Assembly (NCBI RefSeq): GCF_007752345.1
Contig: NZ_CP036299.1
Location: forward strand, 4,374,001 to 4,438,000
DNA: 64,000 nt
Direction of reading: 5' to 3'
Source: Planctopirus ephydatiae
Lineage (GTDB): Bacteria; Planctomycetota; Planctomycetia; Planctomycetales; Planctomycetaceae
The stretch's first letter is position 1. Every line of letters starts with the position of its first letter. Position numbers and translations under genes: made by a program. The notes below the pieces were generated by a model. It was not told where the DNA came from, did not search any database, and worked only from the letters and a program-made list of their open reading frames with translations. Below are positions 18,565 to 27,642 of this stretch, in pieces.

Positions 18565-19479
18565 TCAATTCGCGGTGGAAGAAAGGAGAGCGTCCAACTG
18601 AGGGCGGTTGGCAATCGCATCGCGAATCAACTTCGTGATCCGTGTACGTTCTTCTCCCACCAGTGGCAAGCGAGGTGGTCGAGTCAGTTCGCTGCCATAT
18701 CCCACTTCAGCCATACAGAGCTTGATGTATTGAACAAGCTTGGTGTGAGTATCGAGGTGCAGCAGCGGCGTGTACCAGCGGTAGATATCGAGAGCTTCCT
18801 GCCAGCGACCAGCCGTCGCGAGTTCCCACAATGCACGGTTTTCAGCAGGGAAGGCGTTGACCAGGCCAGAAACCCAGCCTTCGGCCCCCAGCAGAATACT
18901 TTCGAGAGCCAGGTCGTCCACACCCGAAAGGAGCGTGTAGCGATTTCCCAGAAGATTGCGGATATCGGTGATCCTGCGGACGTTATCTGAAGATTCCTTG
19001 ACGGCGACGAACTTGGGTTCATCGGCCAGTTCCTGCAACATGGCAGGAGTCACATCGACCGTGTAGGCCACTGGATTATTGTAAATCATGATCGGGAGAG
19101 ACGAGGCCTTAGCCACTTCACGGAAGTGAGTCATGGCTTCGCGGGCATCGGCTTTATAGACCATACAAGGGAGCACCATCAGCCCGTTAGCACCCAGCTT
19201 TTCAGCATCGGCAGCGTAGCGGCAAGCCATGGCTGTGGTGTACTCGGCCACACCACTCAGAACCGGCACGCGTCCAGCCACATGCTCGACGACGCTCTTG
19301 AGCACTTCCCGCTTTTCATGCGGCTCAAGGGCAGTGTTTTCGCCAACACTTCCCAGCATGATCAAGCCATGCACACCTTCATCAATCAGCACATCAACAT
19401 GCTTGAGGGTGGCTTCGATATCGATGGAGAAGTCTGCATGAAACTGAGTCGTCACCGCAGGATACACGCCGTGCCACAT
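18565..19479 (-). CDS. DapA-family lyase/deaminase, probably pyrroline-4-hydroxy-2-carboxylate deaminase
   Basis: 304 aa from ATG 19479, chosen because family similarity starts at MWHGVYPAVTTQF; upstream in-frame codons add a non-homologous tail. Class I aldolase TIM barrel: the Schiff-base lysine is K161 (VAVKESS) and the catalytic Tyr is Y133 (MIYNNP). LGSVGENTAL replaces the usual GTTGE loop, pointing away from true dihydrodipicolinate synthase. Next to the hydroxyproline epimerase, the best guess is the enzyme that deaminates and dehydrates pyrroline-4-hydroxy-2-carboxylate to alpha-ketoglutarate semialdehyde. A sugar-acid aldolase or dehydratase remains possible. Confidence 0.85.
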   Translation of the reverse strand: MWHGVYPAVTTQFHADFSIDIEATLKHVDVLIDEGVHGLIMLGSVGENTALEPHEKREVLKSVVEHVAGRVPVLSGVAEYTTAMACRYAADAEKLGANGLMVLPCMVYKADAREAMTHFREVAKASSLPIMIYNNPVAYTVDVTPAMLQELADEPKFVAVKESSDNVRRITDIRNLLGNRYTLLSGVDDLALESILLGAEGWVSGLVNAFPAENRALWELATAGRWQEALDIYRWYTPLLHLDTHTKLVQYIKLCMAEVGYGSELTRPPRLPLVGEERTRITKLIRDAIANRPQLDALLSSTAN

Positions 19480-19608
19480 AACGAAACCTTGCCTTGGAGA
19501 TATTTTGATGTTGGGTGCAAAAATCAACTTCAGTAGCGTAAGCATCCTGAAAAGGGTTGTCAAACTGGAATTTTCAAAATCCGTGGTGTGAGCTTTTGGA
19601 AGCTGCGT

Positions 19609-20787
19609 TTAGAGAATCTGCCCCTCTTCAACACAGACCCGGCGAATGGCTGTTTCATCAACCGTGATCCCCAAGCCAGGACCATGGAGTCTGGGTGCCC
19701 AGCCGCCGCGTCCGAAGGTGAGGTCTTCTTTGGTCAGAGGTTCTTTGACGAGAAATCGATCAAAGCTCCCTTCATGATGCCGAATTCCTCCGACGGCCGT
19801 GGCGAACTGCCGGCCTGCAGCGGAAAGAATTCCTGTCTCACCCACCTGGCAACCCAACTGATAGCCGAGTCCATGTTTGCTCGCAAAAGCCGCCAATTCG
19901 AGTGAGGGCAAAAAGCCACCGCATTTGGAAAGCCGCAGGTTGAACAGATCACAGGTTCCATCATTGAAGGCACGCCGGGCATCTTCGAGGCTGCATACCG
20001 ATTCATCGAGCATTATGGGGACTGGAATGCGTCTTCTCAGATGGCTTAATGCCTGCACATGCTCATGAGCCACAGGTTGCTCGCACGACGTGATCCCTAA
20101 ATTGGACAATCGCTCCAGACGTTCTTCCAGCTGTTCAGGAAGCCATGCTTCATTGGCATCGATCCGTAAATCAAATGACGTACCTAACAGTCGACGAACC
20201 CATCTGGCCTGCTGAACATCATCACGGCCTGCAATGCCAACCTTCAGTTTGCCGGCAGCAAACTGGTAATACCGCAGTTTGGCACAACGAATCATCAATT
20301 TGGGAAGATTCATCGACGTGAAAACAGCACTGTACCGGATTCGCTCTGGGTGGATCTCAGGCTTAGGCAAGCCGTCGATTTTCGCCAGCTCGGCGATTCT
20401 CCAGAGAGGCTCGCCCGCATGTCGGAAGGCTGCATCGAGTAAGGCTATCTCGACCGCACAGCGAATCGAATTACCGAAACAGTGGCGGTCATCATCCGGG
20501 CGGCCAATCATCAGCGAGCGGCACAGCGCCATAGCTTCGGCCAGATCTTTCCAGCCACCACGCAATTGCCTCTCTACCTGGGCTTCGCGCAAAAGTGGCC
20601 CTAGATCGTCCACCGTCTCGCCGGTCACATACTTTCGAGGCAGGCCTTCCCCCCAACCGGTTTCGCCACTCTTCAACTGGCAACGAACAATGACAGACAA
20701 CGTTTCCGTCCGTGAATGCGAAGCGTGTGTGACCTTCCGCTTGAGGGGAATTCTCACAATCCAGGCATGCAGGCTGGCAATGGTCAT
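19609..20787 (-). CDS. Enolase-superfamily enzyme (muconate-lactonizing/dipeptide-epimerase subgroup)
   Basis: 392 aa from ATG 20787. A capping domain is followed by a TIM barrel with the superfamily ligands in order: KxK (GKLKVG), metal Asp in RIDANEAW, Glu in CEQPV, DES, and the second general base Lys in RLSKCGG. This two-lysine arrangement is that of the MLE subgroup (muconate cycloisomerase, dipeptide epimerases, N-acylamino-acid racemases, proline-betaine epimerases). Substrate cannot be read from the sequence. It is the first gene of the hydroxyproline-type cluster, 129 bp before the DapA-family gene, so a proline-derivative epimerase is an attractive but unproven idea. Confidence 0.82.
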   Translation of the reverse strand: MTIASLHAWIVRIPLKRKVTHASHSRTETLSVIVRCQLKSGETGWGEGLPRKYVTGETVDDLGPLLREAQVERQLRGGWKDLAEAMALCRSLMIGRPDDDRHCFGNSIRCAVEIALLDAAFRHAGEPLWRIAELAKIDGLPKPEIHPERIRYSAVFTSMNLPKLMIRCAKLRYYQFAAGKLKVGIAGRDDVQQARWVRRLLGTSFDLRIDANEAWLPEQLEERLERLSNLGITSCEQPVAHEHVQALSHLRRRIPVPIMLDESVCSLEDARRAFNDGTCDLFNLRLSKCGGFLPSLELAAFASKHGLGYQLGCQVGETGILSAAGRQFATAVGGIRHHEGSFDRFLVKEPLTKEDLTFGRGGWAPRLHGPGLGITVDETAIRRVCVEEGQIL

Positions 20788-20891
20788 GCGTGACAATTCA
20801 TAAAGTTCATTGATCCGAGTAAAGACAGCAAGAATTCAATCAAACTGTCGATTCAGTTGGCATGCTGAGTGTCGCTTAAAGCATCAGCGGG

Positions 20892-20917
20892 CATGCTTGC
20901 TCAGAGCCGCAAGCATG
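20892..20917. repeat. CATGCTTGC hairpin, REP-like (family A, good copy)
   Basis: CATGCTTGC at 20892-20900 and its exact complement GCAAGCATG at 20909-20917 enclose an 8-base loop (TCAGAGCC). In reverse orientation this matches the copy at 44800-44825 over about 31 bases with one mismatch. It lies in the spacer between the carbonic anhydrase stop and the enolase-superfamily gene. Confidence 0.8.
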
Positions 20918-20964
20918 GCACGAAGCTGAACCTCAGGAAGCGACCATGTGCGATGGCTGAACCA

Positions 20965-21900
20965 CTACAGCTTCATCGTCAAGCGGCAGCTATCACGCTC
21001 TTCATCCGGCAAACTGAACAGCGCCTCGACCACTTCACTCGAATACTGAGACAGCTCTTCGGGAGATGTCGGGGCATCGCGCAACTGAGGCGCTGCCCCC
21101 GATTCAAGTGGCAAAGCCTGGACACGCAGCGAATCGAAATCGTAAATGCCAAACTTGACCTGTGGCGGATTCTTGACTCGCAGTTTGAGTTCTCTCTGGA
21201 GTTCAAGAGCTGTGATGGAACTGTTGATGTAGGACGTCACTGCGACCAGAAAGGATCGATGCAGTTCCGGGTTGTGCTGGAAGATCGGCGAATACTGATC
21301 GAGGGCGCGAGCCGCACCACGGACAGCAATCTGAATCTGATCGACCAGTGTTCGTAATGGGAACGTGTAGGCAATATCGGCATACCCTTCTGGTGAAAGA
21401 TACGTATCGACCGCAGCCGTGACGGCTCCACATTTGGAATGCCCCATGACGACAACCACCTTCAGGCTTTCGCCGAGGGCTTTCACCGCATAATGCAAAG
21501 ACCCCAGACATTCAGACCCCAGGACGTTCCCGGCAATACGGAGAACAAATAGATCATTGAAAGACTGATCAAAAATCTGTTCTGTCGGCACGCGGGCATC
21601 TGAACAACCGAGTACCACAGCGAATGGAGCCTGAGTCAACACGGCCCCTTCGAACAAGGGCAAACCCATCGCCACAGGGCTGATGGGCATGACGATAGGA
21701 TCTTTAAGGGACGGATCCAGTGTGTGCTTCTGCATCTGCCGCACAAATTGTATGAACCGTGAATTCCCTTCGAGCAGATGATTGACCGCAGCTTCGGTGG
21801 TAGGAATCTGCCGTGGAGTGACAGGTGCATATGGGTCATACCGGTAAATCAAATCCATTTTCAAAACTTTCTTGGGAGACGATGAATGACATCCCTGCAT
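20965..21900 (-). CDS. Beta-class carbonic anhydrase
   Basis: 311 aa. Zinc ligands and catalytic pair are visible: C99-S-D101-A-R103 and H154-S-K-C157-G. It interconverts CO2 and bicarbonate. About 80 residues precede the core and a tail of about 60 follows it, so it is longer than the minimal 200-aa enzyme. No signal peptide is seen, so it should be cytoplasmic. The start at 21900 is favoured because its ATG shares a base with the TAA of the bestrophin gene (TAATG), a coupling junction; ATG 21858 is an alternative. The pairing with a bestrophin channel suggests bicarbonate handling. Confidence 0.93.
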   Translation of the reverse strand: MQGCHSSSPKKVLKMDLIYRYDPYAPVTPRQIPTTEAAVNHLLEGNSRFIQFVRQMQKHTLDPSLKDPIVMPISPVAMGLPLFEGAVLTQAPFAVVLGCSDARVPTEQIFDQSFNDLFVLRIAGNVLGSECLGSLHYAVKALGESLKVVVVMGHSKCGAVTAAVDTYLSPEGYADIAYTFPLRTLVDQIQIAVRGAARALDQYSPIFQHNPELHRSFLVAVTSYINSSITALELQRELKLRVKNPPQVKFGIYDFDSLRVQALPLESGAAPQLRDAPTSPEELSQYSSEVVEALFSLPDEERDSCRLTMKL

Positions 21901-22811
21901 TAATCGCGCTGATCGTCACATATAAAGGCGGGTTTGAACAGTGCCAACTGACCGGCATCACGAGCAATGGTTAATGTCAACGCTTCGAGATCGAGGCAAT
22001 TGCCATCGGAACCAAAGGGGTCTTCAATTTCAACGCTGGCTTCCTCCATACCCAGAAGTGCCAGCGAAACAACAAACATTAACACAGGAGACCACCAGCC
22101 ACAGCGTTCGCATAAGACAAGAGGCAACGTGATCAAGTAGGCGAGAATCAGTTGCTTGATCATCGCCACATAGATGAATGGCAAAGGTGTTTTCTGGATT
22201 TTCTCACACCCACCCTGAGCATCGACCATTTTGCAAAGCTGGTCTTCCATCTGACGAACCTGCATCGAATCGAGCTTCCCTTTCCGATACTGCTCGCCAA
22301 TCCAGTGACTGATGGCCGATGTGACCCCAGTGGGAATGTTTCCAAATCGAGAGACCTGCTCGCAAAGTTCCGCGGGCAGATAGACATCGACTTCCTCGGT
22401 ATCGCGCTGACCATGCAGTGACCGCCTCAGTGAGATCACATACCCGGCGACTAACCTCGAAAGGGTTGAACCGCGGTCACCATACTCACAACCAAAACGC
22501 ACGAGATTTCGCGAACTGTTGATCAACTGACCCCAATGAGACCGCCCTTCCCAATAACGGTTATTGGAAGAGTTCATGCGGAAGACAATCAGGAATCCCA
22601 GGAGCGAACCGACCACGGCATGCCCCACAGGATCGATCCCTAAGAACCGCTGCTCATCAAATAATTCCAGCCCACTCCCCAGTTCAAAAGTGGCCTGCAC
22701 CAGCAAGGCATAAATCACACAGGTGAGGACACGCCAGCCAGCTCGGGGCAAGGCCGTTCCGCGAAATGAAAATGCCGTCTTCCACCAGCTATAACGGTTG
22801 TATTCAATCAT
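21900..22811 (-). CDS. Bestrophin-family (UPF0187/RFP-TM) anion channel
   Basis: 303 aa. The sequence has the bacterial bestrophin layout: WWKTAFSFRG near the N-terminus, a first membrane helix (VLTCVIYALLVQATFEL), then GSLLGFLIVFRMNSSNNRYWEGRSHWG, the family signature, and two more hydrophobic segments around residues 205-245. The C-terminus has EDPFGSDGNCLDLEAL, the typical ending. Family members are pentameric channels passing chloride or bicarbonate. It overlaps the carbonic anhydrase start by one base, so the two are made together. Its spacer to the divergent SDR gene (281 bp) holds nothing I recognise beyond room for promoters. Confidence 0.9.
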   Translation of the reverse strand: MIEYNRYSWWKTAFSFRGTALPRAGWRVLTCVIYALLVQATFELGSGLELFDEQRFLGIDPVGHAVVGSLLGFLIVFRMNSSNNRYWEGRSHWGQLINSSRNLVRFGCEYGDRGSTLSRLVAGYVISLRRSLHGQRDTEEVDVYLPAELCEQVSRFGNIPTGVTSAISHWIGEQYRKGKLDSMQVRQMEDQLCKMVDAQGGCEKIQKTPLPFIYVAMIKQLILAYLITLPLVLCERCGWWSPVLMFVVSLALLGMEEASVEIEDPFGSDGNCLDLEALTLTIARDAGQLALFKPAFICDDQRD

Positions 22812-23092
22812 GAAGGAGTTTTGCTCCAGGACTTCAGGTCACTCAGATGCCGCTGAGCGGTTTACTTCGAATTTATTCAGAGCATATCGGCGATGAGGCT
22901 CGTTCTCGCCAGCAAGCCTTGAGCCAGCAATCAAGATGGAAGTAACCACATGCAGACATCCACTCGAAACGAGCCATCCATTTCAGAAAAGGTGTAGCCA
23001 AATTGTGGCGAACGGGATAGTCCTTCTCTGTTGTCATTTCGAGACTTGATACGGCAAGCGACAACCCATTGATTGAGATCAGGAAGATTCCC

Positions 23093-23860
23093 ATGCGATT
23101 TCAGAATCGTGTTGTTTTGATCACTGGCAGTGCGGCTGGGATTGGTGCCGGCTGTGCCCAGGTGTTTCTGGACGAAGGAGCGAGAGTCATCTCGTTGGAT
23201 CGCGATCAGACTGCACTGGAGAAATGGCTCGAAAGCCTGGTTCCTGCACAACGCGAGCAAGTGTGGCCAATTGTCTGTGATGTGGCCAATACAGCCCAAC
23301 TGCAGAATGCAATCCAGTCGGGTATCCAAAGTTTTGGTCGCCTGGATTGCCTGATCAACAATGCAGGGATCCATCCTCCCGCTTTAACGATTGCCGAAAC
23401 CTCTCTGGAACTGGTCGAGCAGGTGATGCGAGTCAACTTCATCGCCACATTTGCAGCCAGTCAGGCAGTCGTTGAGGAACTCAAAAAGACTCGGGGAACA
23501 ATCATCAACATCTCATCGATGACAGCAGTCCTTGGACAGGAAAACTCAACCGCTTATGCGGCATCGAAGGGTGCCCAGGTGAGCTTCACCAAATCTCTGG
23601 CCCTGGAACTGGCACGCTATGGAGTGCGGGTGAATGCGATCCTTCCCAGTAATGTCGATACACCACTGATGAGAACATGGGCCGCCTCTCTTCCCGATCC
23701 GGAAGCGGCTCTTGATCGAGTGGCCCGCCTACAACCTTTGGGACGAATGGCCACTCCGGATGAAATCGGAAAAATCGCTCTCTTTCTTGCGACTGAGGAC
23801 TCCAGCTTTCTCACTGGACAAGCCATTGAAGCCGATGGCGGAGCTGCGCTGGATTATTAG
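23093..23860 (+). CDS. Short-chain dehydrogenase/reductase
   Basis: 255 aa, classical SDR. Start ATG 23093 has AGGAAG upstream and directly precedes the first strand (RFQNRVVLITGSAAGIGAG). Cofactor motif GSAAGIG, then NNAG, catalytic Ser in NISSMTAV, and YAASK carrying Tyr and Lys. The acidic residue after strand 2 (SLDRD) favours NAD(H). The C-terminus (FLTGQAIEADGGAAL) is typical. Substrate is unknown. Neighbours on both sides run the other way, so it is probably monocistronic. Confidence 0.9.
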   Translation: MRFQNRVVLITGSAAGIGAGCAQVFLDEGARVISLDRDQTALEKWLESLVPAQREQVWPIVCDVANTAQLQNAIQSGIQSFGRLDCLINNAGIHPPALTIAETSLELVEQVMRVNFIATFAASQAVVEELKKTRGTIINISSMTAVLGQENSTAYAASKGAQVSFTKSLALELARYGVRVNAILPSNVDTPLMRTWAASLPDPEAALDRVARLQPLGRMATPDEIGKIALFLATEDSSFLTGQAIEADGGAALDY

Positions 23861-23882
23861 CTAACTGTGCAGTCTCGATCAT

Positions 23883-25049
23883 TTACGTCGAAAGCTGAGG
23901 CTTGGCAGGGGTTTTGGCTGTCGCAACGTTACGGCCGGGCCATTGAGGATCGGGGAGGCGTACTGCGGGTGCATGCTTGCGGAGCATGTCATCGATCTCA
24001 GCCAGAACGATTGGTGTGCCGTCATTTTTACCACGATAACGTTCTGCGGCTTGCTCAAACTCCGGCAACTGCTCCCAGAACTGCAGCAGTTTTTCTTGTG
24101 AGAAAGATTCTAGTTCGCAGGTATCGCCAGCACCCATTTCTCGCAGAAACCAGGCGTTGATCCGCTGTTCGAAATGCTGACTCTCCGGTAAGGTCAGCAT
24201 GGGTTTACCGAGATAGAGAGATTCGCCGCACAATTGGTTTCCTGCGGCACTGATGACTGCCCGGCACGATGCCAGATCGTCCAGAAATCGCGTCTCGTGA
24301 ATCGGCGAAAAGACGAGATTATCCTGAGAAGGCTGCTCACCCAGACCATAAACTTTGACCTGACAAGGCAGACTTTTGAGAATATCGAGAGTGGCAGCCG
24401 GTGTTTGTGGCCTGAGATACGACAGCACAAAACCTTCTCGCGAAGTGCGACGCTCAGTGACTTCCCTTCGTAAAAGGGGCCCGACCTGCTTTACGAAGGA
24501 AAATTCAGGCTTGAGCGGCGGCGTATAAAACGACGAAGCCAAAGTGCGTTCGGCTGGAGCGTAGAACGCCCAGACGGCCCAACTCATCGAAGCTGCGTGC
24601 CATTGCAAATCCTTGGGCAACATCGAGAAATCGCAGGCCCTCAACACGTGCTGATGATCCAGGATCATCGTTGGCAGACCCGATTTGAATGCGGCACGCG
24701 ATAGTGCTGGTTCAAAATCGATGATGGCCAGATCGGGCTGCTCGCGATCAATGAATGAACGGATTTTTCTCACAATAGAAGGCATAGTGACGGCCGCGTA
24801 CTTCAGGCCTTCCCAGATAGAGCGACTGACATCCATCCGCGAATTCGTGTAATGAAATCGCAACCCGGGAATACGCTCGATCTGCACCCTGTCTCTGGCT
24901 CTAGGATAGAGTGGCGACAAGAATTCAAACGCCTGATCCGGGGCAAAGACGGTGATTCGATGTTCGTGCTTGAGTCGCTCGAGAAGAGTGCGAACTCGTA
25001 CAGCGTGGCCTCGTCCTTCACCCGCCAGACTGAATACCAGATGGGACAT
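23883..25049 (-). CDS. GT-B glycosyltransferase, MurG-like
   Basis: 388 aa from ATG 25049 (GGAAAGGGA upstream; family similarity begins at SHLVFSLAGEGRGHAVR). The Gly-rich N-terminal loop GEGRGHAVRVRTLL and the C-terminal AAGNQLCGESLYLGKPMLTLPESQHFEQRINA are hallmarks of nucleotide-sugar GT-B enzymes of the MurG/GT28 type. No signal peptide; a hydrophobic stretch near the middle suggests membrane association at most. Acceptor unknown. Ends convergently with the SDR gene 22 bp away. Just before its stop, at 23972-23988, the DNA resembles the family A repeat, which may have extended the tail. Confidence 0.82.
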   Translation of the reverse strand: MSHLVFSLAGEGRGHAVRVRTLLERLKHEHRITVFAPDQAFEFLSPLYPRARDRVQIERIPGLRFHYTNSRMDVSRSIWEGLKYAAVTMPSIVRKIRSFIDREQPDLAIIDFEPALSRAAFKSGLPTMILDHQHVLRACDFSMLPKDLQWHAASMSWAVWAFYAPAERTLASSFYTPPLKPEFSFVKQVGPLLRREVTERRTSREGFVLSYLRPQTPAATLDILKSLPCQVKVYGLGEQPSQDNLVFSPIHETRFLDDLASCRAVISAAGNQLCGESLYLGKPMLTLPESQHFEQRINAWFLREMGAGDTCELESFSQEKLLQFWEQLPEFEQAAERYRGKNDGTPIVLAEIDDMLRKHAPAVRLPDPQWPGRNVATAKTPAKPQLST

Positions 25050-25274
25050 CGCCAATCCCTTTCCATCAACCAGGAGTCTTTGACTTTCTGATGGTCTGTT
25101 CCATGACTCTCTGGAATAATATCTTTCGTCGATGAAGATTAAGGGAAAATCGTGTGCTTCTCTGATGAGTTTCGAGGCCATGCGAAACTGGAATACCCTT
25201 CACTCTCAAGGCACAATGAGAGTTCCCTAAAACATTATGCCGTGGTTATTAACCCTCGATTCGAGAGCCTGAGT

Positions 25275-26642
25275 ATGCACCCAGCGATTGACTCTTCAGT
25301 CCTACAGACAACAAGAACTCAGCGACTATTGCGAATATCGGGCCGCCGGCGAGCCCCCTGCCAGTCGTTAGCACGCCGCCTGTTGACGATCAGTTCCCGA
25401 CTGTGTGCCATCCTGCTGGCCAGCTGGGTGATTGCACAGTCGGCCATGGCCCAGGTTGATGTCGAAGAGAATGACGTGATCGTGTTCTACGGAGACAGCA
25501 TCACTCAAGGTGGCCAGTATGTCGATCTGGTCGAAACATGGCTGTTGGCTTCAAGGCCCGATTGGAAAGGCCGCATTTACAATCGCGGAATCAGCAGCGA
25601 AACACTTTCGGGGCTGACGGAAGCTGATCACAAACCACCCAGGCCTTGCGCTCTAGATCGATTCACGCGCGATCTTCCTCCGCTGAAGCCTGCGATTATT
25701 GTGAGTTGCTTTGGCATGAACGATGGCATTTACCATCCGTTCGACTGGAACCGATTCTTTGCTTATCGCGATGGTGTGCTCTCGATGCTGGATCGCAGCT
25801 TTGGAGAAGCTCTCGCGGAAGATGTCATTATTCTCACGCCGCCACCTTTTGATCCTTATCAGCGAAAGGCCAGCGACCTGAAGGCCACACATTTTGGCTA
25901 TCGGTTCCCTTACCTGAATTATAACGACACTTTGGGAACCTACTCACAATGGCTGCTGACTCTCAGCGAGCGTGACCATGTCCATGTGGGAGATCTCCAC
26001 AGTTCGATGAATGATTGGCTGGCCAGACGCCGGGAAGAGGACGTTTCGTTTCATTTAGCACCTGATGCCGTCCACCCGAATACGACTGGCCACTGGTTAA
26101 TGGCGATGACTGCCGCGAAGATGCTCAGCCTGCAGCAGACCGATGTCGAACGAGTTTTTGTCCCTGGTAACTCCGAGACGATTTACAGAGCGTCCACCAC
26201 AGAAAACGTGCCGTGGTTTATTCCTGATGTCGATGAGAAACTTCTCGCCTGGCACTGTGAAGAAGGTCACCTCCCCCAGCCTGCCTGGCAGGCCGATCTT
26301 TCAGAACTCGACGACGAACCCGATGATCGACAGATTCGACTGACAGCCAATAATGATGAAGTCTGGCTGGGAACGCTGGGCCAGTTGCGCGATGGGATCA
26401 ATCTGCCAAATCTGGAAATTCCACCACTGAAGGCTCGTGCTGAAAAGCTGCATCAGGCAGTCGCGAGCCGGCGAAAGATTGAGTATCAGGCGTGGCGGCG
26501 ATCCTTCGCACCTCAGAAAGAGACGCCACCGAAACCCGAAGAGACGCCTGAAGCCATTGCTGATCAACTCGCTCAACTCGCGACAATCATCGAAGTCCAG
26601 AGACTGCCGGTAATCATCAACTGGGTCATTGAGCTTCGATAA
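25275..26642 (+). CDS. Secreted SGNH/GDSL hydrolase
   Basis: 455 aa. An Arg-rich N-terminus is followed by a hydrophobic signal (LCAILLASWVIAQSAMA|Q). SGNH blocks are clear: block I FYGDSITQGG with S75, block III GMNDG, and block V DAVHPN giving the catalytic Asp/His. These enzymes act as esterases, often removing acetyl groups from polysaccharides. The last 200 residues hold a charged linker region rich in Pro/Glu and a helical end, without a recognised domain. Upstream in-frame GTG/ATG codons exist, so the start is tentative. Confidence 0.85.
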   Translation: MHPAIDSSVLQTTRTQRLLRISGRRRAPCQSLARRLLTISSRLCAILLASWVIAQSAMAQVDVEENDVIVFYGDSITQGGQYVDLVETWLLASRPDWKGRIYNRGISSETLSGLTEADHKPPRPCALDRFTRDLPPLKPAIIVSCFGMNDGIYHPFDWNRFFAYRDGVLSMLDRSFGEALAEDVIILTPPPFDPYQRKASDLKATHFGYRFPYLNYNDTLGTYSQWLLTLSERDHVHVGDLHSSMNDWLARRREEDVSFHLAPDAVHPNTTGHWLMAMTAAKMLSLQQTDVERVFVPGNSETIYRASTTENVPWFIPDVDEKLLAWHCEEGHLPQPAWQADLSELDDEPDDRQIRLTANNDEVWLGTLGQLRDGINLPNLEIPPLKARAEKLHQAVASRRKIEYQAWRRSFAPQKETPPKPEETPEAIADQLAQLATIIEVQRLPVIINWVIELR

Positions 26643-26748
26643 TTCATGTCCCAAATTGCCGGGCACCTTGGGTGAATTGCCGGATCAGTGAAACGTCAGG
26701 CGATCTTTCTCGCGCAATCGAATTCTTCCGGCGAAAGCAGTAACTGGC

Positions 26749-27489
26749 ATGAAGCGATGGCACATTCTCTTCGAGGACAATCATTGCCTGGTCGTCGAGA
26801 AACCGGCTGGCATCTTGACGATGGGAGACGAAACTGGTGACGAAAACATGGTGCAATTGGCCATGGACGACTTGAAAATTCGTCATCAGAAACCCGGGAA
26901 CGTCTATGTGGGACTCGTTCATCGACTTGATCGGCCAGTTTCCGGCGTGCTGCTGTTGGCAAAAACCTCGAAAGCCGCCTCAAGGCTTTCGGCACAGTTC
27001 CGCGAGCGTGAACTCGAGAAAACCTATCTGGCAATCGTTGAAGGTCAACTGAACCCAGCAGCGGGAGAACTCGTCGACTGGTTAATCAAAGACCAGGAGC
27101 GAAATCATACCCGGGTGACATCCCCTCAAACGCCTGGCGCCAAGCAGGCCAGGCTCAGGTATCGTCAACTCGAAACGCTGGTAACGCCCGAGGGAACACG
27201 AACTTTGGTGGAAGTCCAGCCGATGACCGGGCGCAGCCACCAGATTCGTGTCCAACTGGCCCATGCAGGTGCCCCGATCCTAGGCGATCTCCGCTATGGT
27301 TCAAAAATTCCGCTCGGCAAGATGATTGCCCTGCATGCCCGGTCGCTCACCTTTGAGCACCCGGTTCAGAAGCAACCGCTCACGATTTACGCTCCGCTGC
27401 CTAGCGACTGGAAGCCTTTCGTGAACCCGCTGCTCTGGGAAAAATTTCAGACGGCAGGAGAGAGTACGGCAGAGTCTAGCAACAGATAG
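26749..27489 (+). CDS. RluA-family RNA pseudouridine synthase
   Basis: 246 aa. The catalytic motif HRLDRPVSG carries Asp61, followed by LLLAKTSKAASRLSAQF and, later, VQPMTGRSHQIRVQLAHAGAPILGD, the RluA-family signature. There is no S4 domain, so it is the short form (RluA/TruC-like). It converts uridine to pseudouridine in rRNA or tRNA; the target cannot be read. It lies 106 bp after the SGNH gene. Confidence 0.92.
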   Translation: MKRWHILFEDNHCLVVEKPAGILTMGDETGDENMVQLAMDDLKIRHQKPGNVYVGLVHRLDRPVSGVLLLAKTSKAASRLSAQFRERELEKTYLAIVEGQLNPAAGELVDWLIKDQERNHTRVTSPQTPGAKQARLRYRQLETLVTPEGTRTLVEVQPMTGRSHQIRVQLAHAGAPILGDLRYGSKIPLGKMIALHARSLTFEHPVQKQPLTIYAPLPSDWKPFVNPLLWEKFQTAGESTAESSNR

Positions 27490-27579
27490 TGGGCATGTTT
27501 TTGAAATAGCCCAGTCAGCGAAGTCAGATTTGCGGGTAAGTTTTCCCGTCATTCAATGTGCAGCGAGAGATAGCCAAGA

Positions 27580-27605
27580 CATGCCTGCTTCGAGCTGCAG
27601 GCATG
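27580..27605. repeat. CATGCCTGC hairpin, REP-like (family A, good copy with compensatory change)
   Basis: CATGCCTGC at 27580-27588 and GCAGGCATG at 27597-27605 form a perfect 9-bp stem with an 8-base loop. Relative to the 20892 and 44800 copies the stem differs by T to C on one arm and A to G on the other, so pairing is kept. Located between two convergent genes, where it may also terminate transcription. Confidence 0.8.
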
Positions 27606-27642
27606 GCACACAAAGTAGAGTCAAATCGAGAAGAGATCGGAA

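Noticed and set aside
23972-23988. Sequence like the family A repeat near the end of the glycosyltransferase gene
   Set aside because: Only one arm and part of the other match and it lies in coding sequence, so it was not counted as a repeat copy.
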